From contig NZ_JANAVO010000001.1 of NCBI RefSeq assembly GCF_024213555.1, positions 2,108,001-2,172,000 on the forward strand: 64,000 bases of DNA. Reading direction: 5' to 3'. Of the stretch, positions 1-8,548 are shown one piece after another (within the stretch, counting starts at the first letter, position 1; each line of letters begins with the position of its first letter). The position numbers and the translations under genes were made by a program. Below the pieces are notes generated by a model. The model was not told the DNA's origin and did not search any database. It saw only the letters and a list, made by a program, of their open reading frames with translations. Origin of the DNA: Allokutzneria sp. A3M-2-11 16 (GTDB taxonomy: Bacteria > Actinomycetota > Actinomycetes > Mycobacteriales > Pseudonocardiaceae).

Positions 1-2
1 AC

Positions 3-1811
3 GTCCGCCCGCTCTACGTGGACGAGCCGGCGAACGCCTCGAACCGGGTGCACTTCACCTCGCGCCGCTCGGTGACGGTCCCGGCCTCGACGAAGACCTC
101 CTTCGCCGCGTACTTCAACGCGTTCCCCGCCAGCTACTGGAAGCGGTGGACGTGGGTCAGCGACGTCGTGCTGCGGCTGACGGTCCGCGGCTCGGGCCGG
201 GTGGACGTCTACCGCTCCAAGCCCAGCGGCGACATCGTGCACCTGCAGGGCAAGGCCGTCCGCGGCGCGAAGAACTGGACGGTGCTGGAGTTCCACACCT
301 CGCTCCAGCCCTTCGAGGACGGCGGCTGGATCTGGTTCGACGTCTTCACCGAGGACGCGCAGCTGGAGATCAAGGACGCGGTCTGGGCGACGGACAAGGA
401 GCTGCCGGAGCAGAAGGTCGCCGTCGGCATCTGCACCATCCGCCCGGCGGACGCGGTCATCGCCCTGCACGCGCTCGGTGAGGACCCGGCCGTGCTGGAC
501 GTGGTCGGCAAGGTGTTCGTGGTCGACCAGGGCGCCAAGAAGGTCCGCGACGAGCCGGGCTACCCCGAGGCCGTCCGCAGGCTCGGCGACAAGCTCGAGG
601 TCATCGAGCAGGCCAACCTCGGCGGCTCCGGCGGGTTCACCCGCGCGCTCTACGAGGGCGTGGAGAACACCGACTGCGAGCAGATCCTGCTGCTGGACGA
701 CGACATCCGGCTGGAGCCGGACAGCGTGCTGCGCGCCAACGCCTTCGCGCGGGCCGCGTCCAGCCCGGTGGTCGTCGGCGGGCACATGCTCAACCTCCAG
801 GCCAGGGCGCGGCTGCACAGCTTCGCCGAGGTGGTCGACCTCAAGTCGGCCATGTGGCGCAAGGCGCCGGGCGCGGTCACCGACCACGACTTCGGCGAGG
901 AGCCGCTGCGGGAGACCGAGGAACTGCACCTGCGGATCCACGGCACCTACAACGGCTGGTGGATGTGCCTGTTCCCGCGCCAGGTGATCGACGAGATCGG
1001 CCTGCCGCTCCCGCTGTTCATCAAGTGGGACGACACCGAGTACGCGCTGCGCGCCGGGGCCCACGGGTTCCCGACCGTGTCGCTGCCCGGTGCCGCGGTC
1101 TGGCACATGCCGTGGACGGACAAGGACGACGCCACCGACTGGACGGCGTACTTCCACGTGCGGAACCGGCTGATCATGGCCGCGCTGCACAGCCCGTACG
1201 ACGTGCGCGGCCCGCTGCTCAAGCAGGGGCTGAAGCTCTCGCTGCGGCACCTGTTCTCGATGGAGTACTCCACGGTCGCCCTGCACCAGAAGGCGATCGA
1301 GGACTTCCTGGACGGTCCCGGGAAGCTGTTCGAGACCCTCGGCACCAAGCGCCGGGAGATCCTCGACATCCGCAACCAGTACACCGACGCGCACATCCTG
1401 CCCTCGGCCAGGGAGTTCCCGCCGCCGACGTTCGACCCGGTGAAGGCTGAGCGCCTGCTCAAGCCGCCGGTGAACCCGGTGGTCATCGCGGCCCGCGCCG
1501 CGCTCTCCCTGGCGCACCACCTGAAGGAGCCCGACCGCGAGGCCATCGACCGCCCGCAGATCAACGTTTCGGCGCAGGCCGGACGCTGGTTCCTGCTCGG
1601 CGCGCTGGACAGCGCGACGGTCTCCAACGCCGACGGCAGCGGGGTCGCGTTCCGCCGCCGCGACCCGAAGCTGTTCAAGCAGCTGATGGCGCGCGCGCTG
1701 AACAACCACAAGCGGCTGGCCAAGGAATGGCCGCGGGTGCAGCGGGAGTACCGCCAGGCGCTGCCGCAGCTGTCCAGCCGGGACGCGTGGAAGCAGCTGT
1801 TCGGCTCCTGA
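3..1811 (+). CDS. glfT2: Galactofuranosyltransferase GlfT2 (5' end outside window)
   Basis: Polymerising UDP-galactofuranosyltransferase that builds most of the galactan chain of arabinogalactan on the cytoplasmic membrane face. The reading frame is open from base 3, and its first residues (VRPLYVDE) match the region about 20 residues into mycobacterial GlfT2, so only a short N-terminus is missing; the GTG at 18 is not the true start. Visible features are an N-terminal beta-sandwich region with FNAFPASYWKRW, a GT-A domain with the metal-binding LLDDDIRLEPDS, FIKWDDTEY carrying the candidate catalytic base, the WHMPW histidine, and the helical C-terminal region. The phosphatase and UbiA genes follow in the order known from Rv3808c-Rv3806c of M. 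tuberculosis. Confidence 0.95.
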   Translation, partial: VRPLYVDEPANASNRVHFTSRRSVTVPASTKTSFAAYFNAFPASYWKRWTWVSDVVLRLTVRGSGRVDVYRSKPSGDIVHLQGKAVRGAKNWTVLEFHTSLQPFEDGGWIWFDVFTEDAQLEIKDAVWATDKELPEQKVAVGICTIRPADAVIALHALGEDPAVLDVVGKVFVVDQGAKKVRDEPGYPEAVRRLGDKLEVIEQANLGGSGGFTRALYEGVENTDCEQILLLDDDIRLEPDSVLRANAFARAASSPVVVGGHMLNLQARARLHSFAEVVDLKSAMWRKAPGAVTDHDFGEEPLRETEELHLRIHGTYNGWWMCLFPRQVIDEIGLPLPLFIKWDDTEYALRAGAHGFPTVSLPGAAVWHMPWTDKDDATDWTAYFHVRNRLIMAALHSPYDVRGPLLKQGLKLSLRHLFSMEYSTVALHQKAIEDFLDGPGKLFETLGTKRREILDIRNQYTDAHILPSAREFPPPTFDPVKAERLLKPPVNPVVIAARAALSLAHHLKEPDREAIDRPQINVSAQAGRWFLLGALDSATVSNADGSGVAFRRRDPKLFKQLMARALNNHKRLAKEWPRVQREYRQALPQLSSRDAWKQLFGS

Positions 1812-1822
1812 CGCAACACCGG

Positions 1823-1859
1823 CCCGGGACCGCGCGTCATAACAGCGCGCGGCCCCGGG
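1823..1859 (+). terminator. GC-rich hairpin between glfT2 and the PAP2 gene
   Basis: Inverted repeat of about 14 bp (CCCGGGACCGCGCG pairing imperfectly with CGCGCGGCCCCGGG) in the 83-bp gap after glfT2. No T-run follows, so it could be a weak terminator, an attenuator or an mRNA-stability hairpin within the operon. Confidence 0.45.
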
Positions 1860-1894
1860 TCGATGCGTCTCACACACGTGAAAGCTGGAGAAAC

Positions 1895-2407
1895 ATGTCT
1901 ACGCAGGAAACCGCCGCGCTCTCCGAGGTGCAGCGCCGGATCGCCAAGCCCCCGGTGGTGAAGGCGGCGCGGGCGATGTCGTTCTTCGGCGAGCACGCCG
2001 CGGGCTGGCTGGCCATCGGCGCGCTCGGCGCGGTGGTCGACCGCAAGCGCCGCAAGCAGTGGCTGGTCGGCGCGGCCGGGGTGGCCGCGGCGCACGGCGC
2101 GTCGATCGCGGTCAAGCGCGTGGTGCGGCGGCCCCGCCCGGACAGCCCGGACGTGGAGATCCTGGTCGGGACGCCGAGCAAGCTCAGCTTCCCGTCCTCG
2201 CACGCCACCTCGACCGCGGCGGCCGCGGTGATCTACGGCGGGCTCACCGGCAAGCGGCTCACCCCGCTGCTGGTGCCGCCGATGCTGGTCAGCCGCCTCG
2301 TGCTGGGTGTGCACTACCCGACCGACGTGCTGGCCGGGTCCGTACTGGGCGCCACGATCGGCGCCGGCGTCAGCCGCTGGCTGCGCAAATCCGAACGTTC
2401 GGAGTGA
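1895..2407 (+). CDS. PAP2-family phosphatase, probable decaprenyl-phosphoribose-5-phosphate phosphatase
   Basis: 170-residue integral membrane phosphatase. The three PAP2 signatures are present: KRVVRRPRP, PSSHAT, and SRLVLGVHYPTDVLAGS. By position between glfT2 and ubiA it is the counterpart of Rv3807c, which is proposed to remove the 5-phosphate from decaprenylphosphoryl-5-phosphoribose in the DPA (arabinose donor) pathway. The ATG at 1895 is preceded by a GGAG element. Substrate assignment is by synteny only. Confidence 0.85.
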   Translation: MSTQETAALSEVQRRIAKPPVVKAARAMSFFGEHAAGWLAIGALGAVVDRKRRKQWLVGAAGVAAAHGASIAVKRVVRRPRPDSPDVEILVGTPSKLSFPSSHATSTAAAAVIYGGLTGKRLTPLLVPPMLVSRLVLGVHYPTDVLAGSVLGATIGAGVSRWLRKSERSE

Positions 2408-2412
2408 CCCTC

Positions 2413-3339
2413 ATGACCACGTCCGCCCCCGAGGCCACCACCGTGGACCCAGGCGAGAACAAGCCCAGCCTGGTGCGCACCGCCAAGGGCCTGATCAAGG
2501 CCGCCCGGCCGCGCCAGTGGATCAAGAACGTCCTGGTGCTCGCCGCGCCGTTCGCCGCGGGCCAGGTCGCCAACGTCAACGTGCTGGTCGACGCGCTGAT
2601 CGCCTTCGTGGCGTTCTCGCTCGCGGCGTCGGCGATCTACCTGGTCAACGACAGCAAGGACGTCGAGGCCGACCGCGCGCACCCGACCAAGCGGAACCGG
2701 CCGATCGCCGCGGGCATCGTCCCGGTGCCGCTGGCGTTCAGCGCCGCCGTGGTGCTGCTGTTCGGCGCGCTGGGCGTGTCCACGCTGGCGAGCTGGGACC
2801 TGGTCATCGTCATCGGGGTCTACGAGGTCGTGCAGCTGGCCTACTGCTTCGGCCTGAAGCACCAGCCGGTGATCGACATGTGCATCGTGGCCTCGGGCTT
2901 CCTGATGCGCGCCATCGCCGGTGGTGCCGCGACGGGTGTCCCGCTCTCCCAGTGGTTCCTGCTGGTCACCGCGTTCGGTTCGCTGTTCATGGTGGCGGGC
3001 AAGCGCTACGCCGAGATCCGGCTGGCGGAGCGCACCGGCGCCAAGATCCGCAAGTCGCTGGAGAGCTACACCGCCAGCTACCTGCGCTTCGTCTGGGCCA
3101 TCGCCGCGGCCATGGTGATCATGACCTACGGCCTGTGGGCGTTCGAGCTCAACGAGACCGTCAAGTCGACCTGGTCCGTGGTCTCCATGGTGCCGTTCGT
3201 GGTCGCGATCCTGCGCTACGCGGTGGACGTGGACAGCGGCAACGGCGGTGAGCCCGAGGAGATTGTGCTCAAGGACCGCTGGCTCCAGGTCCTCGGCCTC
3301 GCCTGGGTCGCCTTCCTGGGCATCGCCTACTACCTCTAG
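2413..3339 (+). CDS. ubiA: Decaprenyl-phosphate phosphoribosyltransferase (UbiA family)
   Basis: 308-residue polytopic membrane prenyltransferase that joins PRPP to decaprenyl phosphate, the first committed step to decaprenylphosphoryl-arabinose. The Mg-binding NDSKDVEADRAHPTKRNRP motif (NDxxDxxxD) sits near residue 80, and KRYAEIRLAE is the second conserved loop. The ATG at 2413 has GGAG at 2401-2404 and lies 5 bp after the phosphatase stop, so the two genes are co-transcribed. Homologous to Rv3806c; no key residue is missing. Confidence 0.93.
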   Translation: MTTSAPEATTVDPGENKPSLVRTAKGLIKAARPRQWIKNVLVLAAPFAAGQVANVNVLVDALIAFVAFSLAASAIYLVNDSKDVEADRAHPTKRNRPIAAGIVPVPLAFSAAVVLLFGALGVSTLASWDLVIVIGVYEVVQLAYCFGLKHQPVIDMCIVASGFLMRAIAGGAATGVPLSQWFLLVTAFGSLFMVAGKRYAEIRLAERTGAKIRKSLESYTASYLRFVWAIAAAMVIMTYGLWAFELNETVKSTWSVVSMVPFVVAILRYAVDVDSGNGGEPEEIVLKDRWLQVLGLAWVAFLGIAYYL

Positions 3340-3352
3340 ACCCGCACGCGCC

Positions 3353-3386
3353 GAACCGCCGCTCCCGGTCTCCGGGGCGGCGGTTC
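3353..3386. terminator. Bidirectional terminator between ubiA and the kinase-like gene
   Basis: GAACCGCCGC at 3353-3362 pairs perfectly with GCGGCGGTTC at 3377-3386. It lies between the converging ends of ubiA (+) and the phosphotransferase gene (-). Confidence 0.65.
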
Positions 3387-3400
3387 CGCCGTCTCCGGGG

Positions 3401-4579
3401 CTACTCTTCCAGCGCGGCGAGCCCGTCCAGGTCCACCAGCGCGGTCGCGGCGCGCTCGATGATGCCGCGGCTGACCTCGTCGGGCTGGTACTTCGGCTGG
3501 ATCGCGCTGTGGCCGATGGTCGCCAGCCAGACGAAGTACGGGAAGAACGCCTGCTGGCGGTAGGCCAGCCAGGCCGCGTCGGGGTCCGGGGCCGCGGCTC
3601 CGGCGGCGCTGAGGCGGTCCAGGTAGAACTCCAGCAGCTCCCGGCCCCACGCCCGGCGGTCCTCGATGTCCAGCCCCGAGTTGACGGTGTAGGCGAAGTC
3701 GTAGGCCCAGCTGCCGCGCATCACGATCTGCCAGTCGGTGAAGCCCATCCGGCCTTCCGCCGTGCGGTAGGTGTTGCCGATGTGCGAGTCGCCGTGCAGC
3801 AGGGTCAGCGGGCCCTCGCTGGCGATCTCCAGTGATCGTTCGAGACCGCGATAGAGCTTGTCCTGCAAGGAGATCAGCGAGTCGGGGATGACGGAGCGGG
3901 CCCGCTGCGCCCCGACCTCGGCGCGCTTGGCGAAGCCGATGAGCTTGTCCAGGTTGTGGAAGTGCCCGCTCGGCGGCTTCAGCCAGGCGTGGCCGCTCAG
4001 CTCGTCGGAGTCCCAGTACCGCGCGTGCCAGTGCGCCATGGTGGCGAGCAGTTCCTCGATCTCCGCGCGGGAGATCGGTGTCTTGGGCGTGCAGAAGGTC
4101 GCGCCCTTGGTGGCGGTGATGTCCTCCATCAGCGAGATGGAGCGCCCCGACGCCAGATCGGCCGCGCCGTGGAACCCGCGGGCGGCCTCGATGCCCAGCT
4201 GCGGCCTGAGGTGCTTGAAGAAGTTTGGTTCGCCGTCCAGCACGTGGGCGAGGCTCAGCGTGAGGCGCTGTTTGAACCCCCGGGTGGTCTTCACGAAGAA
4301 CACTTCGGGCAGGTCCGTAGCCCGGCCGATCTCGTTGTAGGTCACGGTGATCCGCCAGCGGGTCGATGTCCCGCTGCTCACGTCCTCGGTGCGGAACGCT
4401 GTGACGCTCGCACCGGGGTGCTCGGCGCAGAGCACCGTGGTCAGCCATTCCGTGGTGATCTCCTTGCCGGAGACGGGGATGTCCGCCACGCCGGTCGCGC
4501 GCGCGGTGGTGACCCGCTCGCGAAGGACGTGGCCGCCGACGCGCGCGATGGTCTTCGCGATCTCAAGCCCTGGATGCAT
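3401..4579 (-). CDS. Phosphotransferase (aminoglycoside-phosphotransferase/EcKinase-like fold)
   Basis: 392-residue kinase-like protein. The C-lobe carries the catalytic-loop motif LLHGDSHIGNTY (HGDxHxxN) and the metal-binding TDWQ, as in APH/choline-kinase-like enzymes; a lysine in VFFVKTTRG may be the ATP-binding lysine. The ATG at 4579 (MHPGLEIAKT) is preferred because the upstream extension of the open frame is low-complexity and unlike the family. Single gene, divergent from nothing nearby and convergent with ubiA. Substrate unknown; similar proteins are often annotated only as phosphotransferase family, so a resistance role should not be assumed. Confidence 0.8.
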   Translation of the reverse strand: MHPGLEIAKTIARVGGHVLRERVTTARATGVADIPVSGKEITTEWLTTVLCAEHPGASVTAFRTEDVSSGTSTRWRITVTYNEIGRATDLPEVFFVKTTRGFKQRLTLSLAHVLDGEPNFFKHLRPQLGIEAARGFHGAADLASGRSISLMEDITATKGATFCTPKTPISRAEIEELLATMAHWHARYWDSDELSGHAWLKPPSGHFHNLDKLIGFAKRAEVGAQRARSVIPDSLISLQDKLYRGLERSLEIASEGPLTLLHGDSHIGNTYRTAEGRMGFTDWQIVMRGSWAYDFAYTVNSGLDIEDRRAWGRELLEFYLDRLSAAGAAAPDPDAAWLAYRQQAFFPYFVWLATIGHSAIQPKYQPDEVSRGIIERAATALVDLDGLAALEE

Positions 4580-4702
4580 CCCCGCACGGTACGACCAAAT
4601 GATCTTCTTGGGATAGGTGCGAACCGGGGAAAAGACGGCGGCGACGGCGCCCTGCACACCGTCGCCGCCATCTGTCCACAAGGGACATTCAGAGGGTCTT
4701 CG

Positions 4703-7528
4703 TCAGCGGGAGTCGGTCACCTTCCCGGTCGCCCGTTCCCAGAAGATCTTTCCGTTCTGGAACAGGCTGCGCCGCCCACCGGGCACCTCCTGCTCCCCGG
4801 AGGTCGGGTAGCCGAGGTAGGACCGTTCCCAGCCCAGCGCGACCCAGCGCGCCTTGATCGCACCGTGGACCTCGTGCGCGCCGGTGGAACCGGTCCAGAA
4901 GATCGAACCGCCCTTGCTGAAGTGGTTGTAGCGGCCCTTCCCGTCCGGCGTGCCCAGCTCGTCCGTCGTCGGGTAGCCGAGAGGTCCGGCCTCCCATCCG
5001 GTGCGCTGCCAGGTCCGCCGGATGTCGCCGTAGATCGCCTGCGCGCCGGTGGACGGGGTCCAGTACACCGAGCCGTTCTTGCTGAAGTGGTTGAACCGCC
5101 CGACCCCGTCCGGCGTTCCGGTCTCACTGGTGATCGGGTAGCCGAGAGGTCCGGCCTCCCAACCCGTGCGGGCCCACGCGCCCCGGATGTCGCCCCAGAT
5201 CGCCACGGCGCCGATCTGCGGGGTCCAGTAGACGGAGGCGTAGCCGCTGTACGGGGTGCCCGCGAAGTGGTTGAAGCGGCCGGTTCCGTCCGGCGTCGGC
5301 AGCTCGTCCGTGGTCGGTGCGCCGAGCCTGGAGTGCCCGCCGTTGTTGACGTAGGTGCCCAGGATCGCGCCGTGGACGGCCTTCACCCCGGTCGCGGGCG
5401 TCCAGTAGAGGCGTCCGCGTTCGTATTCGCGGTAGCGCAGACCGCCCTCGGAGACCTCCGGTGCGAGCGGCGCCCCGAACTGCGCGCGCAGCGCTTCGTC
5501 ACCGTCGTAGCGCTTGTCGATCGGCGTCACGTAGTCCGCGGTCACGGTGACGTCGGACTGCCCCATGATCACGTTGCGGGTGCGCGCGGTGGAGCCGTCG
5601 GTCCATTTCGCGAATGTCGCCACGCCGTCCGAAGCCTGCACTGCGGCCTCGATGCCGACCTCCGAGCCCACGGTCATCAGCGCCGTGGTGGTCGCGCCGT
5701 TGGAGCCGATGCGCACGCCCGCGGGGATGTTGCTGGCCACGGTGAGCCGCTGCTGCCACGGCATCGCCGAGTAGGACTCCGTGGTGGTCACGCCGTAGCG
5801 GTCGGTCGCCTTCACGCTGATGTCCACCCGCGACTCGGGGTGGTCGGTGAACGGCATGCCGAAGCTCGGGCCGGTGCCGCCCACGTCCGGGTGCGAGTGG
5901 CACGCGGCGTTGGTCGGGCAGTGCACGAGGTCGCTGCTCCAGGTCACGGCGAGCGCGCCGTCCTCGACGTCGGTGGCGGTCGCGTTCAGCTGGACCTGCT
6001 CGTTGACCGCGAAGACCTTGTTCGCCTGCGGCTTGGTCAGCGTGATCTTCGGCGCGTTGTTCGAGGGCGCCACGGTCAGCTGCGCCGTGCCGGACTTGCC
6101 GAGCGCATCCGTCACGGTGAGCTTCGCGGTCAGCACGTTCTGGCTGGTCGTGTACTTGTGCGTGGCTTCGACGCCCTCGCCCGTGCTGCCGTCGCCGAAG
6201 TCCCACTTGTAGGTCAACGCGTCGCCGTCGAAGTCGTAGGACTTGCTCGCGTTGAAGGTGACCGTGCGGGTGGACGCGGCGGTCGTGGAGGTGGCCTTCG
6301 CGATCGGCGCGTGGTTGGCCGAGGAGTAGCTGAGCCTGCGCAGCTGGCCGGAGTAGATGTCGGCCATCACGATGTCGCCGTTGCTCGCCGCGCCGAACTT
6401 CACCGGCCCGCCGATCTGCGTGCCGAAGGGCGGCTTCTGCGAGCCGGGCACCATCGTGCCGTCGGCGTTGTAGCGCAGCGTCCAGATCTTCTTCTGCGCG
6501 TAGTCGCCGTAGAAGTAGGCGCCGCGGTACTCCTCGGGATAAGCCGTGCCGGAGTACACGATGCCGCCGGTGATCGCGTTGCCCTCGTTGCGCAGGTAGG
6601 TCAGTAGCGGCGAGGTGTTGACCACGGTGGTGCACAAGGGAATCAGGCTGTAGGCGGGCGTGGGGATGTCGCCCTCCCAGCACGGCCACTTGTAGTTCTG
6701 GCCCGGCTGCACGAGGTTGATCTCCTCGCGCCGCTCCCACCCGACGTCGGCGAGCAGCGGGGCGCCCGAGGACGGGTCCAGGGAGATCCGGAACGGGCTG
6801 CGGAACCCGCTCGCGTAGACCTTGCTCCGCCACGACCGCGGGTTGTCGGCCTGGTAGAAGGGATTGCTCGGCGCTCCGCTGCCGTCCGGGTTGAGCCGGA
6901 AGAGCTTGCCGTAGGGCTCGTCGACCTCCAGCGACTTCAACGCGAACTTGTCCACGTTGTCCGGGGTCGCGCCCTCGGAGTAGCGCACGCCCGCGCTGTC
7001 GCCGACCGAGACCCAGATCGAGTCGTCCGGGCCGACCGCGAGGCCGGTGATGCCGTGGATGTCGGTGTTGCCCACGATCTGCAGCAGCGGCACCTCGTCG
7101 GCGAGCCCGGACGGCTGCTGCTGCGCGTTGAGCGCCAGCGTCCACCGGCTCATCCGCAGTTCCTTGCCGACACCGACGTTGACGGCGCGCGTCAGGTAGA
7201 GCTGCCGGGTGGTGGCGAAGTCGTTGGCCAGCGCGAGCCCGGTCAGGCCGAGGTCGCCGTTGGACCGGGTCGGCAGGGTGGCGATGGTGCGCGGTTCCCC
7301 GGCGGCCGGGACCCACGCCACGGTGCCCTTCTTCCCGGTGGTCAGCACGCTGCCGTCGGGGAGGTGGGCGAAGTCGGTCAGCTCGAAGGGCTCCTGGCCG
7401 CTGCGCTGGTCGGTGAAGACGAAACCGGCGGGCAGGATCGGGACCTCGTCGGCACCGGCGACGCCGGGCACGACCGCGCTGGCGGCGACCACGGCTGCCG
7501 TGGCGGCGGAGAACAGGCGAAGGCGCAC
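4703..7528 (-). CDS. Secreted glucose/sorbosone-dehydrogenase-like beta-propeller with PKD and LGFP repeats
   Basis: 941-residue exported protein. Residues 1-26 form a Sec signal peptide (start GTG at 7528). Residues about 30-395 resemble PQQ-type sugar dehydrogenases (DGSVLTTGKKG, LTGLALANDF, RSPFRISLDPSSGAPLLADVGW). A PKD domain follows (SYDFDGDALTYKWDFGDGS, about 405-490), then a further Ig-like stretch, and about 655-941 holds LGFP repeats (PLGYPTTDE, GRFNHFSKNGSVYWTP). LGFP modules are thought to bind the arabinogalactan/peptidoglycan wall in mycolata, which suits the location beside arabinogalactan genes. The enzymatic substrate cannot be told from sequence. Confidence 0.85.
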   Translation of the reverse strand: MRLRLFSAATAAVVAASAVVPGVAGADEVPILPAGFVFTDQRSGQEPFELTDFAHLPDGSVLTTGKKGTVAWVPAAGEPRTIATLPTRSNGDLGLTGLALANDFATTRQLYLTRAVNVGVGKELRMSRWTLALNAQQQPSGLADEVPLLQIVGNTDIHGITGLAVGPDDSIWVSVGDSAGVRYSEGATPDNVDKFALKSLEVDEPYGKLFRLNPDGSGAPSNPFYQADNPRSWRSKVYASGFRSPFRISLDPSSGAPLLADVGWERREEINLVQPGQNYKWPCWEGDIPTPAYSLIPLCTTVVNTSPLLTYLRNEGNAITGGIVYSGTAYPEEYRGAYFYGDYAQKKIWTLRYNADGTMVPGSQKPPFGTQIGGPVKFGAASNGDIVMADIYSGQLRRLSYSSANHAPIAKATSTTAASTRTVTFNASKSYDFDGDALTYKWDFGDGSTGEGVEATHKYTTSQNVLTAKLTVTDALGKSGTAQLTVAPSNNAPKITLTKPQANKVFAVNEQVQLNATATDVEDGALAVTWSSDLVHCPTNAACHSHPDVGGTGPSFGMPFTDHPESRVDISVKATDRYGVTTTESYSAMPWQQRLTVASNIPAGVRIGSNGATTTALMTVGSEVGIEAAVQASDGVATFAKWTDGSTARTRNVIMGQSDVTVTADYVTPIDKRYDGDEALRAQFGAPLAPEVSEGGLRYREYERGRLYWTPATGVKAVHGAILGTYVNNGGHSRLGAPTTDELPTPDGTGRFNHFAGTPYSGYASVYWTPQIGAVAIWGDIRGAWARTGWEAGPLGYPITSETGTPDGVGRFNHFSKNGSVYWTPSTGAQAIYGDIRRTWQRTGWEAGPLGYPTTDELGTPDGKGRYNHFSKGGSIFWTGSTGAHEVHGAIKARWVALGWERSYLGYPTSGEQEVPGGRRSLFQNGKIFWERATGKVTDSR
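4800..5460 (-). repeat. LGFP-repeat coding array, 165-bp period
   Basis: The C-terminal coding part of the GSDH-like gene is a tandem array. The string gggtagccgag recurs at 4806, 4971 and 5136, a spacing of exactly 165 bp (55 codons), and the two copies at 4971 and 5136 share 26 identical bases. This suggests recent unit duplication or gene conversion. Confidence 0.8.
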
Positions 7529-7558
7529 GATCCCTCATTCGTAGGACAAGCCAATGGT

Positions 7559-7592
7559 GTTACCGACCGTAACCAAGTTGACACTCGGTAAC
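7559..7592 (-). promoter_or_regulatory. Inverted repeat upstream of the GSDH-like gene
   Basis: GTTACCGA at 7559-7566 and TCGGTAAC at 7585-7592 form an 8-bp perfect inverted repeat 30-65 bp upstream of the GTG at 7528. It may be an operator. The remainder of the gap 7529-7730 shows no gene. Confidence 0.35.
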
Positions 7593-7730
7593 AAAGCCCA
7601 GCTCACGCGGCTGGACGGCAACTAACGGAGGGATCGCTGGTTCGAGGGGGAGTTGACGGAGCGGAGGCGGGGGAGCCGGTCACAATAACGATGATATTGC
7701 TCAGGTCCAGACCTCCCGACCAGCGAAAAA

Positions 7731-7755
7731 GCGCACCCGGTCCAGCCGGGTGCGC
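7731..7755 (-). terminator. Rho-independent terminator of the dprE1-dprE2 operon
   Basis: GCGCACCCGG (7731-7740), loop TCCAG, CCGGGTGCGC (7746-7755). Read on the minus strand the 10-bp perfect stem is followed by TTTTT, directly downstream of dprE2. Confidence 0.85.
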
Positions 7756-7792
7756 CTTCTGCGATCTTGGGAGGCCGCCGAACGGCCCAGGA

Positions 7793-8548
7793 TCAGATGG
7801 GCAGCTTGCGGAAGATCGCCCTGGGGATGTGCCGCAGCACCGACATCACGAACCGCCACGCGCCCGGCGCCCACACCAGGTCCTGGCGCCGCCGCACCGC
7901 GGTGACGGCGATCTCGGCGACCTGCTCCGGCTGGGCGGCCAGCGGGGCGGCCTTCATGCCCTTGGTCATCTTGGTGTGCACGAAACCGGGGCGGACCACG
8001 GTCACCTGGACGCCGTGCGGCTTCAGCGCCTCGCCGAGGCCCAGGTAGAAGCCGTCGATGCCCGCCTTGGTGGAGCCGTAGACGAAGTTCGACCTGCGCA
8101 CCCGCTCCCCGGCCACCGAGGACAGCGCGACCACGGCGCCGTGCCCCTGCTGGCGCAGGCGGTTGGCCAACGCGACGCCGACGGTCACCGGCGCGACGAA
8201 GTTGACCTCGGCCAGCTCGCGCGCGTGCTCGACGTCCTGCCACGCGCGCTCGGCCTCACCGAGCACGCCGAAGGCCACCACGGTCACGTCGATGTCGCCG
8301 TCGGAGAACGCCTTGCCGACGACCTCCTCGTGGGTTTCCGGCCTGCGGGCGTCGAAGGCCAGCGTGCTGACCGTGCAACCCTTGGCGCGCAAGCGTTCCG
8401 CGGCCTCGTCCAGCCGCTCGGACGGGCGTGCGGCGAGCACGACGCGCAGCGGACGCTGGCCGGCGAAGCGGTCCACGATCGCCAGACCGATCTCGGAGGT
8501 GCCCCCGAGCAGCAGCAGGGACTGGGGATTGCCAACGGCGTCGATCAC
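7793..8548 (-). CDS. dprE2: Decaprenylphosphoryl-2-keto-ribose reductase DprE2
   Basis: 251-residue short-chain dehydrogenase that reduces decaprenylphosphoryl-2-keto-ribose to decaprenylphosphoryl-arabinose, completing the epimerisation begun by DprE1. Rossmann motif GGTSEIG at the N-terminus, catalytic serine in SSVAG and YGSTKAG (YxxxK). The GTG start at 8548 overlaps the dprE1 stop (GTGA), so translation is probably coupled. A strong terminator follows at 7731-7755. Confidence 0.93.
   Translation of the reverse strand: MIDAVGNPQSLLLLGGTSEIGLAIVDRFAGQRPLRVVLAARPSERLDEAAERLRAKGCTVSTLAFDARRPETHEEVVGKAFSDGDIDVTVVAFGVLGEAERAWQDVEHARELAEVNFVAPVTVGVALANRLRQQGHGAVVALSSVAGERVRRSNFVYGSTKAGIDGFYLGLGEALKPHGVQVTVVRPGFVHTKMTKGMKAAPLAAQPEQVAEIAVTAVRRRQDLVWAPGAWRFVMSVLRHIPRAIFRKLPI

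Noticed and set aside
3401-4579. Aminoglycoside resistance gene
   Set aside because: Only the generic HGDxHxxN/DW kinase motifs are visible; nothing points to an antibiotic substrate.
4800-5460. CRISPR-like repeat array
   Set aside because: The 165-bp periodicity is in coding phase and encodes LGFP repeats.
3956-6607. 883-codon open frame on the plus strand
   Set aside because: It is the antisense shadow of the kinase-like and GSDH-like genes; composition is Arg/Gly/Val-rich without any domain, as expected from high-GC third positions.
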